Position numbers and translations under genes: made by a program
DNA from: Lasiosphaeria ovina
Taxonomy: Eukaryota; Ascomycota; Sordariomycetes; Sordariales; Lasiosphaeriaceae
NCBI GenBank assembly: GCA_033439765.1
Contig: JAULSN010000007.1
Coordinates: 62,001-126,000, forward strand
DNA length: 64,000 nt
Direction: 5' to 3'
Shown: in pieces, positions 1 to 8,570 of the stretch
How positions within the stretch are numbered: the first letter of the stretch is position 1
Layout: each line of letters begins with the position of its first letter
The notes under the pieces: model-generated
What the model was told of the DNA's origin: nothing
The model's input: only the letters and a program-made list of their open reading frames with translations
Databases searched by the model: none

Positions 1-66
1 GTAGCTAGACAGTTCGATGCCCTCATTGAAGAAGAAGCAGATATCAAGAATCTAGCAGCAATTGAA

Positions 67-2412
67 ATGAAGCATTTGCCGAGGATCAGAATACAAAGAG
101 GGTCCTTCATACCGGAAATGTGGGTAGGAAAATCACACAAAAGGAGATCGTGGATTGGCGAGCACGGCAACTGGGTCGCCCAGGTCATCGACGACGCTGT
201 CAACGATGGACAATACTACTGGGCATGCCACTATTGCGAGAAGCTGTACAAGGCGGAATCCACAAGCAGGGGGGCGGAACATTTGGACAAGGTACATCAA
301 ATATACCCCGATTCCGAAAGTGGTGGTATTGAGAGGCCGGGAAAAAGGCAACGCACGCTTGATGTGGTTTTGCTGCCTCACGAGCTCTCTATGGAGGAGA
401 AGCTCGTTGATCTAATCGTCGGCTCGAACCTACCTTTCAGCATCGTTGAGCATAAGGCATTTCGAGATTTTTGCGTGGACCTGAATGCCGAGAAGACAGC
501 CGCCCTGATTCCGTCCTCGCACGACACCATACGATGGCATGTTCGAAAGAGGTTCGAGGCTGAACAACAGGCCCTGCGTGAGAGGCTGGCCGCATCGCCA
601 TACAAGAAGCATCTCTCGTTCGATATTTGGACTTCTAACGCGACCATTTCCTACCTAGCGGTCTTCGTGCATTTCGCCGATGTTGACGGCGCCTTGCGAC
701 AAGAGTTGCTAGGAATACCGCACCTTCGAGGCTCTCACAGCGGCGAGAACCAAGCCCTCTACATCTCTGAGCTAGTCAACGACTACGGCTTCGCCGACGA
801 CGTTGGTTATTTTCAATGTGACAACGTGGATTCGAATGACTGGGCAGTAAGATTCACCTTGGAGTCGTTAATTCCTGGCATTAGCCGATTTTCCCGGGAT
901 TCCTTAGCCACCAAGCGTCGCGTGCGTTGCTTCAGCCACATCCTCAACCTAGCCGCGCAAGCCTTCATTCTCGGCAAGTCGGCTGACCTCGGAAGAACCT
1001 TTGACGATAGCTTCATCGGCCAGTTACCGCCCGAGCAGGAAGAAGCGTTGTTGAAGATGTGGCGAAAGAGAGGGCCGGTTGGAAAGCTTCACAATGTCGT
1101 CCACTTCATTCGGAGGTCACCACAACACCGGGATTCCTTCCTACAGGTCGCGCGCAGTCAGCTCAGCGAGGGAGATGCACAGGAATTCGGCACGGCTATA
1201 TTTGACAGGTCAGTGGAAGGTTTACAGCTTTGTGGTGATAATTCTACGCCTTGGAATTCTGTCTTCGTCATGATCGAGCGCGCGGTGCAATTACAGGGCC
1301 AGTTCGATTACTGGTGCCATAAAAACCAGACCGAGAAGGACCCTCGGAAGCGTATGCCCGCCGCCGACCTACTACAACCGAGTGACTGGCACCTACTTTA
1401 CCTTGTTTTGGCTATTCTTGAACCTTTCAAGAAGATCACGAAGTGGTTTGAAGGACGCGTAGCCACTTTTCCCGAGGTTCTCGCTATTCAGGAGTGGCTG
1501 GTTGATCTGCTCGAGGATCGCCTACGCACCCTGCACCCGAACCTTGAAGCCGTCACCGATTTTATCGGCGGCCCGGTACACACCCAACCAGAGATCGCGG
1601 TCGCAAGCCAACAGCCTGAGTCAATCGACATAGTCAACGACGACGACAACGGCGTGTTGTTAACCGGGGAATCATCACAACGGCCGCAGCGTAACCGTCG
1701 TGTTCCTTACTGGTTCGACGACTCGGTAGTCGACCTGCCCCGGCGCCTCCCGACCGGCCAGATCATCCCGCCCTCCCTCGACCTTGTTGCCGACTTACAA
1801 GACAACCCTCCGCCCGCCCCGGCGCCCTCAGCACCTGATCTTGACGACGATCAGCTATCCTTCCTTCGAGCAAGCATCGGCCTGGCCATTCAGAAGCTTA
1901 GAGAATACGTTGGATTGATGGAGGAGAGCCCAGCATACTGGTCGGCGATGATACTACACCCAGGGCAGAAAGAGAGGTGGGTAAACAAGTTCCTGGGCAG
2001 AGGGCGGGCCGACAAGGCGATGAAGGCATGCCGTGATCTTTACCAGGCCGAGTACGCCGGCATCCCTCTCCCGGTGCCGGTTCTTACGCCTCACGAAGGC
2101 CCAAGGAGTCATCTTATTTCTCACGACTACCACGATGACCCTGATGACCTCAACCTGAAGGATGAACTAGCCGAATACCTTCACGAAAGCGTCAGGCGCG
2201 AGGATGACATACTAGCTTGGTGGAGGCAAAGAAAGGAGCGTTGGCCCCGGCTGTCAAAGATGGCTTTTGACTTGTTGTCAATACCGCCCATGTCAACAGA
2301 GTGCGAGAGGGCATTCAGTCAGGGAAAACTGATCATGGAGACACAGGGACATGGTATGGCCGACGAGGCCCTGAATAACCTCATGTGCACGAAGAATTGG
2401 GCGAGGAAATAA
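67..2412 (+). CDS. hAT-superfamily transposase (possibly 5'-partial)
   Basis: Transposase of a cut-and-paste hAT DNA transposon. From the ATG at 67 it encodes 781 aa, but the frame stays open to base 1, so the true start may lie outside the window. A BED-type zinc finger is visible at residues 54-77 (C54, C57, H72, H77). The RNase-H-like core follows: an FDIWTS strand near 186 and an FQCDN strand near 254 fit the first two catalytic aspartates. The C terminus holds the hAT dimerisation block (WPRLSKMAFDLLSIPP, then STECERAFS, residues about 727-757). Length is normal for fungal hATs (700-900 aa). No stops or frameshifts are seen, so this copy may be young. Terminal inverted repeats and the 8-bp target duplication could not be tested because the left end is missing. 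Confidence 0.9.
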   Translation: MKHLPRIRIQRGSFIPEMWVGKSHKRRSWIGEHGNWVAQVIDDAVNDGQYYWACHYCEKLYKAESTSRGAEHLDKVHQIYPDSESGGIERPGKRQRTLDVVLLPHELSMEEKLVDLIVGSNLPFSIVEHKAFRDFCVDLNAEKTAALIPSSHDTIRWHVRKRFEAEQQALRERLAASPYKKHLSFDIWTSNATISYLAVFVHFADVDGALRQELLGIPHLRGSHSGENQALYISELVNDYGFADDVGYFQCDNVDSNDWAVRFTLESLIPGISRFSRDSLATKRRVRCFSHILNLAAQAFILGKSADLGRTFDDSFIGQLPPEQEEALLKMWRKRGPVGKLHNVVHFIRRSPQHRDSFLQVARSQLSEGDAQEFGTAIFDRSVEGLQLCGDNSTPWNSVFVMIERAVQLQGQFDYWCHKNQTEKDPRKRMPAADLLQPSDWHLLYLVLAILEPFKKITKWFEGRVATFPEVLAIQEWLVDLLEDRLRTLHPNLEAVTDFIGGPVHTQPEIAVASQQPESIDIVNDDDNGVLLTGESSQRPQRNRRVPYWFDDSVVDLPRRLPTGQIIPPSLDLVADLQDNPPPAPAPSAPDLDDDQLSFLRASIGLAIQKLREYVGLMEESPAYWSAMILHPGQKERWVNKFLGRGRADKAMKACRDLYQAEYAGIPLPVPVLTPHEGPRSHLISHDYHDDPDDLNLKDELAEYLHESVRREDDILAWWRQRKERWPRLSKMAFDLLSIPPMSTECERAFSQGKLIMETQGHGMADEALNNLMCTKNWARK

Positions 2413-2559
2413 GGACCCTGAAGGTCAACAGCTTTTTTCCGGTCTCAGGGTGCCATTCGGGGTTCGATTTCCTTGTGTTTTTGGTGGAGCGGCAAATTCT
2501 GTCAATTAAGTCAAATAAGGCTTCATATTTGGCCTGTTGAAATTGATGCCAGCGCTGTC

Positions 2560-3130
2560 TCAAAGCTCACACTACCACTACCACCACCACCACGACCTGG
2601 GGAGCGCATGATGTCACGGGCTGTTTCCAACAAAATGCTGCTGGACTCGCAATTCCAGTCCCGTCATCGATAGCAAGCGAACAAGTCTCGACCGGTCCCA
2701 AGCTAGTGGACTGCTGCTTTCCTCCTCCATGCTGGACAGGGGTCTCTGCAAAGCTCATACTACCACCCATCACTACTACCTGAGGAGAGGATGATGTCAC
2801 GGGCTGTTTCTAACAAAATGCTGCTTGACTGGCAATTCCAGGCCGGTCTTGGACCACCTCGTAATACGCCTTAGAACTAGAGAGCACTCCTCCGTGCTGA
2901 ATGGAGGTCTCTGTAAAGCTCACACTACCGCCACTACCACCACCGCCTGGGAGGGGAGGGGAGCGTATATTGCTGGCTGTTAGAGCTTGACGAAATGCTT
3001 GACTCGCAATTCCAGGCCGGCCGCTCCGCTCCAAAACACCATTCGGGTAGAGCCATGATGGAATGGAATCAGAGGAGTCCGGAAAGGGAATGCGGTGAGG
3101 CGAAAACTCTGCACCGCGCACCGCATTTCT
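2560..3130 (-). repeat. Gly/His-rich 'QHGG' repeat family, copy 1 (minus orientation)
   Basis: Read on the minus strand this block holds two units of a dispersed repeat found also near 36.2-36.7, 50.2-50.7, 51.7-52.0 and 54.1-54.3 kb. Each unit has a (GGT)n/(GTA)n tract coding for glycine, then TS-x-QHGG and a CEV/YEV motif in the same frame. Units are separated by CAGCCCGTGACATCAT-type sequence. The frame is broken between the two units. Bases 2413-2560, between the hAT ORF and this block, hold nothing recognisable. Confidence 0.6.
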
Positions 3131-3639
3131 TTCAGGGTTATATCACGCGTGCTTGCCGTTTGCTGGTTGTGGTTGTTACTGGCAGGGGCAGGTGCTTCCA
3201 GTGCGCCCAAAAGCCAGATTCTTATTTATTTCAACTACTACTACCATGCCCACTGCAGCAAGGCGAACCATCATTGTCCCCTTCCACTCTTGGCATTACC
3301 TGCCCTGCTCTGTGGATTTGACATGACATGCGAGCTGTTCCCCCCCACCAAAACAGCGCTCGTTGATGTTCCTCACCACCACTAAATGCATATGTAAGGG
3401 TCTTTGGGACAAGAGTGTCGAGAGTGGCAGAGGCAACAAAGGTTAGGTGGTATTGGTATTTAGCACTAATCTCTGGCTCGCAGCGAAGTCTCTGCAAGCC
3501 CGTGAGTCCCTGAGCCCTAGGTGGGCCTCTCCCTACCCCTTTAGTGGGGTATCAACACGGGTCACGTGCCCCACGTGACGCCTCCCCCTGAAGCCCCTGA
3601 ACGAACATGACAGCTTAATCTTAATAGCCAGTCAGCACA

Positions 3640-4208
3640 TTAGACCGGCCCACGACGTAGATCCCATCCCCCTGGAATTGGATTCTTATGCATACCTTCG
3701 AAAGAGGGGACGTCTTCTTCTCCTTCGGCCGGATCGGCACGGGCGGTGCTGAGTCTCGTCTCGAAGTCCTCGCACTGATCCATGAGGATTTCGATCGCAT
3801 TGCCCTGTCGGTCGATCATCTTCCTTTGCTCGTCAACAGTGCTTTTAAGATTTTTGACGGCATCTTTGATGGCGTCGTCGGAGTCAGAGTCTGAGTCAAA
3901 GCGGGCTTTCTTCTTGACGGGCTTGGCGACCGAGTCCGAGTCCGAGTCCGAGTCCGAGTCCGAGTCCGATGATTCGAGGCCAAACGCCGCCTCATTGCCT
4001 CGCTTTTGGGTTGTGTTTCCCAATCCTGCTGGGCTGGGCGCCGAGAGCGTCTTGAACAAATTCCTAGCTGCCTTGACGAACGATGCTATCGACGCAGCGT
4101 ATTCGTCATTCTTGGCGAGCGATGCGGCCAACGCGGCGTGTACGTCTTGCTCGACCGCGTCTTTCGTGCGCTGTCCCGGGGGGACGGGGACGGCGGTGGT
4201 ACGCTCAT
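3640..4208 (-). pseudogene. Small SD-repeat, coiled-coil protein (copy A of a paralogous pair)
   Basis: Function unknown. The open frame 4131-3640 runs in phase upstream to a stop near 4380; a candidate ATG at 4208 (MSVPPPSPSP) lies in another frame, so a frameshift or other start is needed. Visible in order: an Ala-rich helix (residues 1-30 of the open part), seven Ser-Asp pairs, a KKKARF basic patch that could be a nuclear signal, a second SD run, and a short coiled coil (DAVKNLKSTVDEQRKMIDRQ). The C-terminal coil and the last 60 nt match the gene at 52.6-53.1 kb (shared QG-x-x-I, C-x-x-x-E-x-R, AR-x-x-P-x positions), while the middle differs. Upstream flanks match as well. The family is not recognised. 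Confidence 0.5.
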
Positions 4209-4496
4209 GGCGCTGGCTGCAAGAATTGCTTGCGGCAGGACACAGGTCAGGACAGGACAGGACTGGGTTGTCAGGGTCGCTGCTGGATTGAAGCGAGACG
4301 GCAACCGTATTGACAAGAGGGGCAACTAGACTGACTGCTAGGTAGGCAGCGACGGTTGGACTTGTGTGTGTCTCTGCCTAGGTTTTCGATGGAGAGTGGT
4401 CGGGGGAAAGTCCTTGAGGAGGAGGGAAAGTCCTTACCTTAAGGTTTTGCAGGCCGACTGTGCCGTGCCGAGTCTATTTGTCTCTACCGAACAGAA

Positions 4497-4600
4497 CCTT
4501 CAGGCCATAGCCTTTGATGGCCCGATAGCCTTTGGACAAGTCCAGATGGTACCCTCCACTCCACTGTTGGCCCAACCTTCAGGCGATAGCGTTGAATCCT
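4497..4600 (-). repeat. Short dispersed repeat (partner at 27.23-27.32 kb, opposite strand)
   Basis: Read on the minus strand the sequence GCCTGAAGGTTGGGC, then AGTGGAGGGT, CATCTGGACTTG and CCAAAGGC, recurs on the plus strand at 27227-27320 with scattered differences. It is about 90 bp long and has no coding sense that I recognise. Confidence 0.6.
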
Positions 4601-4660
4601 TGAGATGGTTGGTGGCGGCAATTCCTGCTTGACAACCTCGGGCAGCTGATGCACATATCA

Positions 4661-5377
4661 CGGGCTGTTGGGGCTTGACTCGCAATTCCTATGTATCAGG
4701 GCATGTGTCGGAGTGAGACATGCACCGCAGGGGGAGAGATAGAGGAGAAGAAAGAGAGACGTCAAAATGCTGGAGCGGGAGTTGTCTGACTTATTACTTG
4801 GGAGACTCAAAGGGTATAGAAACTGCAGGCTTTGTCCAAATTTTGTCTTGTACAAACCGCACTTGGCTAGCTGGAACTGGCGACAAAGCTTCTATAATGG
4901 GTCTAGACCAGATGCGATACGAACACCCTGGAAGCGACCACATCCTTGTTCAATTCTTTTCCAATTTCCTTCCTTGCTTCGTGATTCAACGCAGAATTGA
5001 CTGGGCAGGGTAAATCAAGACCAACCAACTCGTATTACTGCAGACGGCCTTTAACGGCTCGAAATTACATGTGGCCGCCTCTGAGTCATTTACCAGCTAG
5101 CAGGCTTTGACAAAGGGAGGACCCGAACAACCGTGACCGTGTGTATGGCCATTCAGCCTTGCCGAGTTCAAAGCACTTTGGAAGAAGCAAGCATTCCTTT
5201 CGATTCTATTCAAATGATCTTTGCGAGGCCCTTTCCTGACAATTTGACTCCATTTACCTCGTGCAGCAAGCACGAATAGGCGGCGACTGGACTCCCTTCA
5301 CCTCCTGTAACAAACACGAAGAGCGACTCGCCTGTCCCCCTCGCGGGCCCGCCGCCGGTTGGATCGAGTTGTCACCA
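4661..5377. other. Non-coding stretch with repeat debris
   Basis: No gene recognised. Bases 5140-5235 match 60135-60225 (both contain GGAAGAAGCA, TTCCTTTCGATT and GAGGCCCTTTC). Bases 5255-5330 contain two diverged copies of the 36-bp motif that is tandem at 53.83-54.03 kb (minus orientation). Confidence 0.5.
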
Positions 5378-5495
5378 TGAATCCCCATCTAAATCCCCAT
5401 CCCTATCCGAATCCGAATCCGGTTCCACCTTTACGAGGTTGCGGTTGGCTTCCTCGCGAGCTAGACGCTCAGCTTCCTCGTTTGCCACGCCCACG
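5378..5495 (-). pseudogene. C-terminal fragment of an acidic coiled-coil protein
   Basis: The minus strand reads EEAERLAREEANRNLVKVEP followed by an acidic DSDSD tail. The same C-terminal pattern (EEAGRSLVEAEPDSD) ends the larger pseudogene at 60.7-61.5 kb, so this is a truncated paralogue. Only about 37 codons remain and no start is visible. Function unknown. Confidence 0.5.
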
Positions 5496-5667
5496 CCCAC
5501 ACATTTGATACGGGGATTTCCCCTCCTACTATGCCCACTTTTACCTCAATTTGACCAACGAGAGAGTGATCCAGGGCGCAAAAACTGTGCCATGCTGCCT
5601 GGACCCTTGTTGCGTATCATCCATACCAGCCAGCACAGCATATCCGCAGTTACGGAGTACACCTGCC

Positions 5668-6045
5668 ATGGCCCCGCCTAACACACTCGCAGCACCCGCG
5701 GCAAGCAGGCGTAGCTTGAAGCGCAAGGCGTGTCTACGGTGCACCAAGCTGAAGCGGAAATGCGACAAGCCGGCCCCTTTTTGCTCCCGCTGCCCAGAGA
5801 CGGGCATCGCCTGCCACTACCCTCCGCTCCGAAACCCGCTGCGCCATCTGCTGGCCCAGCTCCAAGGCACGTCCGAGCGCTTAGGCCTCGTCCAGATTGA
5901 CCAAGCTTTGTTGGGCCTGGGTGCGGGTGCGGGAGAGGATAGAGAGGAGGATGCAGATGCGGATGCAGACGCAGGCGCACGTCACGACATCGACACCGCA
6001 GTGCCGACTCTGACAATGACGTGCCCTGCACCACGCCACCGCTAA
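5668..6045 (+). CDS. Zn(II)2Cys6 binuclear-cluster DNA-binding protein, short
   Basis: Fungal Zn2Cys6 transcription regulator domain in a 125-aa ORF. The six cysteines are at residues 22, 25, 32, 39, 42 and 49 (C-x2-C-x6-C-x6-C-x2-C-x6-C), with the usual basic loop (TKLKRK) and a proline (P35) in the linker. The domain binds DNA, typically paired CGG triplets, in the nucleus. ATG 5668 (gccATGgcc) is preferred to earlier non-ATG codons because the N terminus then has normal length. After the finger come about 75 residues with an Asp/Ala-rich tract. The fungal-specific middle region of full-length members (500-900 aa) is absent, so this is a truncated gene, a first exon, or a small stand-alone binder. 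Confidence 0.7.
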   Translation: MAPPNTLAAPAASRRSLKRKACLRCTKLKRKCDKPAPFCSRCPETGIACHYPPLRNPLRHLLAQLQGTSERLGLVQIDQALLGLGAGAGEDREEDADADADAGARHDIDTAVPTLTMTCPAPRHR

Positions 6046-6395
6046 TCTATCTACCCGGCAGACTTTCACTGCTTCAGGGAAGGGCAGGCTGTTTGAACCG
6101 GGCTAATTTAGAGTACCTGGCCCTTTCCCTCCTATCTGTCTTCTTTCTTCATTCCTCTCCGACGCGTCCGTCTACCTTAGCATTCGTGCCAACTACGACC
6201 AGCCGGGGCCCGCATCCGCCTGTGCCCGTACGCACAGCACAATATAGATCCTGTCCAAGCCTTTAAATTCCTGAAAGCCATCATCTGTTTCAGAATTGGA
6301 TCTAGCTTGGACGAAAAGTGGCTGGAGCGATGGGATTGTAGGAGAGGATCTCGTCAATGGAGACCATGTGGCGATCGCACATCGTCGAGGGCGAA
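6046..6395. other. No gene recognised
   Basis: Intergenic stretch between the Zn2Cys6 ORF and the RBR-like remnant. Nothing recognisable was seen on either strand. Confidence 0.4.
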
Positions 6396-7712
6396 ATGGA
6401 AGCCCCCAAACGCTCAAAACGAACCAAGAAGAATGTGTACGTATCTCTCCGTCGCTAGTCGCTGCTACCTGATGGATAGACAAAAGACTGACTATGACGT
6501 TCGTAGGATGGACCAACTCCTCGATCATATCCCCGGAATAAGCGTCATGATAGTAGGTAAGACTCTCGAATACGAGCAAGGCCATATAGCTCGATGGCTC
6601 GGTGGCGGATGAGGTTCTCGCCGCGAAGAGGTTTCTCCTGAGAAGGGTCATCCACCCCTTCAAACAAGGTGTGTGATGATACGCACTAGTTACCCTCATC
6701 TGCCTATCCGTGCCTGTTCTCCCACAAAGAGGCGAGCGAGGAGACGTTTCTTTTTCGGCCGACTTGGGTGACTATCCTAGAAGAAAAGAGCAACCTGGCC
6801 GCCGTGCCCGCTGCTGGCGCTACCGCCGTGGTGGCTGTGGACTTGACTGGCGACGATGATGGGCGGGTGGCCGACGAGCCCTGACCAGCCAGCCAAGAAG
6901 AAGACAACAATCGCGTGTTAAGTCTTCAGCTTCTAGAAAACCGAGCCCGGCCGTGGTTTGCAACCGCAAGAGACAAGCGCTGAAGAAACATTCATAGCCT
7001 GGTTTGCTTTGACCAATTTTTCCGGAGGGAAATATCGTGAGGTGTAGGAAAGATAAAAAAGGCGAGGGCAACCGCACGAGAGATGAGAAGGAAATATCAC
7101 GAGTGCTTCAAGGCATACTTGTCCAGCATTGTATTGTATAGCATCACCGGAAAAACGAGTCAAGTGCCCGGCCGAGTATTGCTCGATGTTGTTCTCGTCG
7201 AACAGTTTGGAATCTTTGAGAGATCCGAACCACCCCCAATTCGACTTTCGACCTGTTCGGGGGTTTGTAGAGAAAAGAAAAGGCGGATGACGTCTTGAAG
7301 GCGAACCCGGATAACGTGGCTTGCCCCTTCTGCTACTACATTGGGAACTACAAGCATCTTCCAAAGCACGACCACCTGATCTTCAAGTGTATGAACGACG
7401 GCCGCGGCAAGCTTAGCTGCAGATTGTGCTAACGCGAGGCCCATGATGGCAAGACGTACCGAGAGGCCAAAATGCCGGACCTGGAACCAGGTGTGCAAGA
7501 GTAGACTGCACAGCTGACCCAGCTGCTGAACAACGGAAGGTCGGAAGGCCGGGTGGCGCATTTGCAAGTGAGCAGACAACACGAAGGCCGAGAAACAGCC
7601 ACAACAAAGCTGACGGGTTCCTGCTTCTAGCAGCTGCAAGGCCGGGCGGGATAGAGCTCGACGCCGGGTGCAACAAGGTCCGATGCAAGTGCAACCAATA
7701 TTAATGCAATAG
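6396..7712 (+). pseudogene. Decayed RBR (RNF216-like) E3 ubiquitin ligase
   Basis: Several fragments in order resemble fungal RING-between-RING ubiquitin ligases of the RNF216/TRIAD3 type. At 7304-7432 the frame reads ANPDNVACPFC, then a basic/acidic stretch, KCMNDGR and LSCRLC, matching the linker and first cysteines of the IBR domain. After a TGA/TAA-interrupted stretch, GCNKVRCKCN at about 7660-7690 matches the second RING, where GCNKM-x-C is diagnostic. Upstream, about 6396-6900, short exon-like pieces (a basic KRSKRTKK segment, VDLTGDDD) could be the N terminus. Stops and frame changes between pieces show it cannot encode a working ligase. The assignment rests on short motifs. Confidence 0.45.
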
Positions 7713-7884
7713 TATGTATAGCCCCTGACCACATGCACTCCGCCACTTTGCCTGCTATGGATGTATTAATTTGACGAACCGTGTGTCTAGTTACTTCTAT
7801 ACGGCAACGAGATCCCCATGGTACGGTGTGCATGCTTTCCGTTCGTTGCATTTATCGAGTTACCTGGTTGGCACACTCGCTGAC

Positions 7885-8140
7885 AGGCATAACCACAGCT
7901 TGGCTACGGGCTCGGCACGGCCAACTTCAAGCGCGGCAACAAGGCAGCCTTCAACCAGCAGATAGTCGACAACACCGTCATGGCCATCAAGAACGGCTAC
8001 TACCACCCGGACGGCGTCGAAGGTACGTCCGTCTATGCCCGCTCTGAGGGCATGGAGGTAAGTACGCTGAAACCCTGCCCTCCCGTCTACTAACACTACA
8101 TAGCATACGGCAACGAGGAAGAGCTAGGGAGTCGCTCATT
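7885..8140 (+). pseudogene. Aldo/keto reductase N-terminal fragment
   Basis: Reads LGYGLGTANFK, then IVDNTVMAIKNGYYHPDGVE, an intron-like GTACGT...ACATAG (about 8021-8104), then AYGNEEELG. This is the first beta strand and D/Y-containing segment of NADPH-dependent aldo/keto reductases: the Asp of the tetrad lies in the DG position and the Tyr in the YGNE motif. Only about 50 residues of the roughly 300-aa barrel are present. The following sequence (to 8294) does not continue the fold and the copia element interrupts the locus at 8295. No start codon is evident. Confidence 0.55.
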
Positions 8141-8299
8141 GCGGCAGAGGTTGAGAATGAGATCTAGGAGGCGCAAAACAAGATAATGGAGGCGCGAGAC
8201 AGGCTCACGATGTTACAAGACAACGCCCAAGGTCTCGACGCTGGGGCTCTCAGAATGGAGTCTTGGGCTCTAACCGATCAACTTGGAAAGCTGACAGAC

Positions 8300-8529
8300 T
8301 GTCAGATTTAATGTATCTCCATTGTCTTGTCTTCTATCTAAGTACGCTGGGTAGTCCAGTCTTTATAGAGCTACGCAGTAGGAAACTGACCTTGGCCACA
8401 ACTTAGGCCGCGTCTTACTCCTTGTTTGAGACCTTCTTCCTAAACGCACTAGCCGAGCTATCTGGCCCAGCCTGCTTCAACCTGTTTGACTGTAGTTTGG
8501 GGCCTGTAACTGCCCCTTTCTATCTGACA
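8300..8529 (-). repeat. 3' LTR of copia element
   Basis: Starts TGTCAGATTTAATG and ends CTATCTGACA on the plus strand; 230 bp, with 7-bp terminal inverted repeats. It looks identical to 13286-13515. Confidence 0.93.
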
Positions 8530-8542
8530 CACCCCCTCAGAT
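8530..8542 (-). promoter_or_regulatory. Polypurine tract of copia element
   Basis: On the minus strand CTGAGGGGGTGTG lies directly before the 3' LTR, the position where plus-strand DNA synthesis is primed. Confidence 0.7.
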
Positions 8543-8570
8543 GCAAGTCCCTATAGAAGCTTGGATCTGA

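Larger units (their letters stand above)
2560..4660. repeat. Composite dispersed repeat, copy A
   Basis: A mosaic block whose parts recur in the same order at about 52.2-53.6 kb: the Gly-rich unit; a short conserved motif GCGAAAACTCTGCACC (about 3100-3115); GCAAGGCGAACCATCAT (about 3258); a GATGTTCCTCACC motif (about 3364); a minus-strand coiled-coil gene; and its conserved upstream flank to about 4410. It has no obvious terminal repeats or transposase. Inference: a non-autonomous mobile or segmentally duplicated unit carrying a gene. Confidence 0.55.

Noticed and set aside
3782..4291. 169-aa plus-strand frame with Ser-Glu repeats
   Set aside because: Antisense of the Ser-Asp repeat; the minus-strand reading is the one supported by the paralogue at 52.6-53.1 kb.
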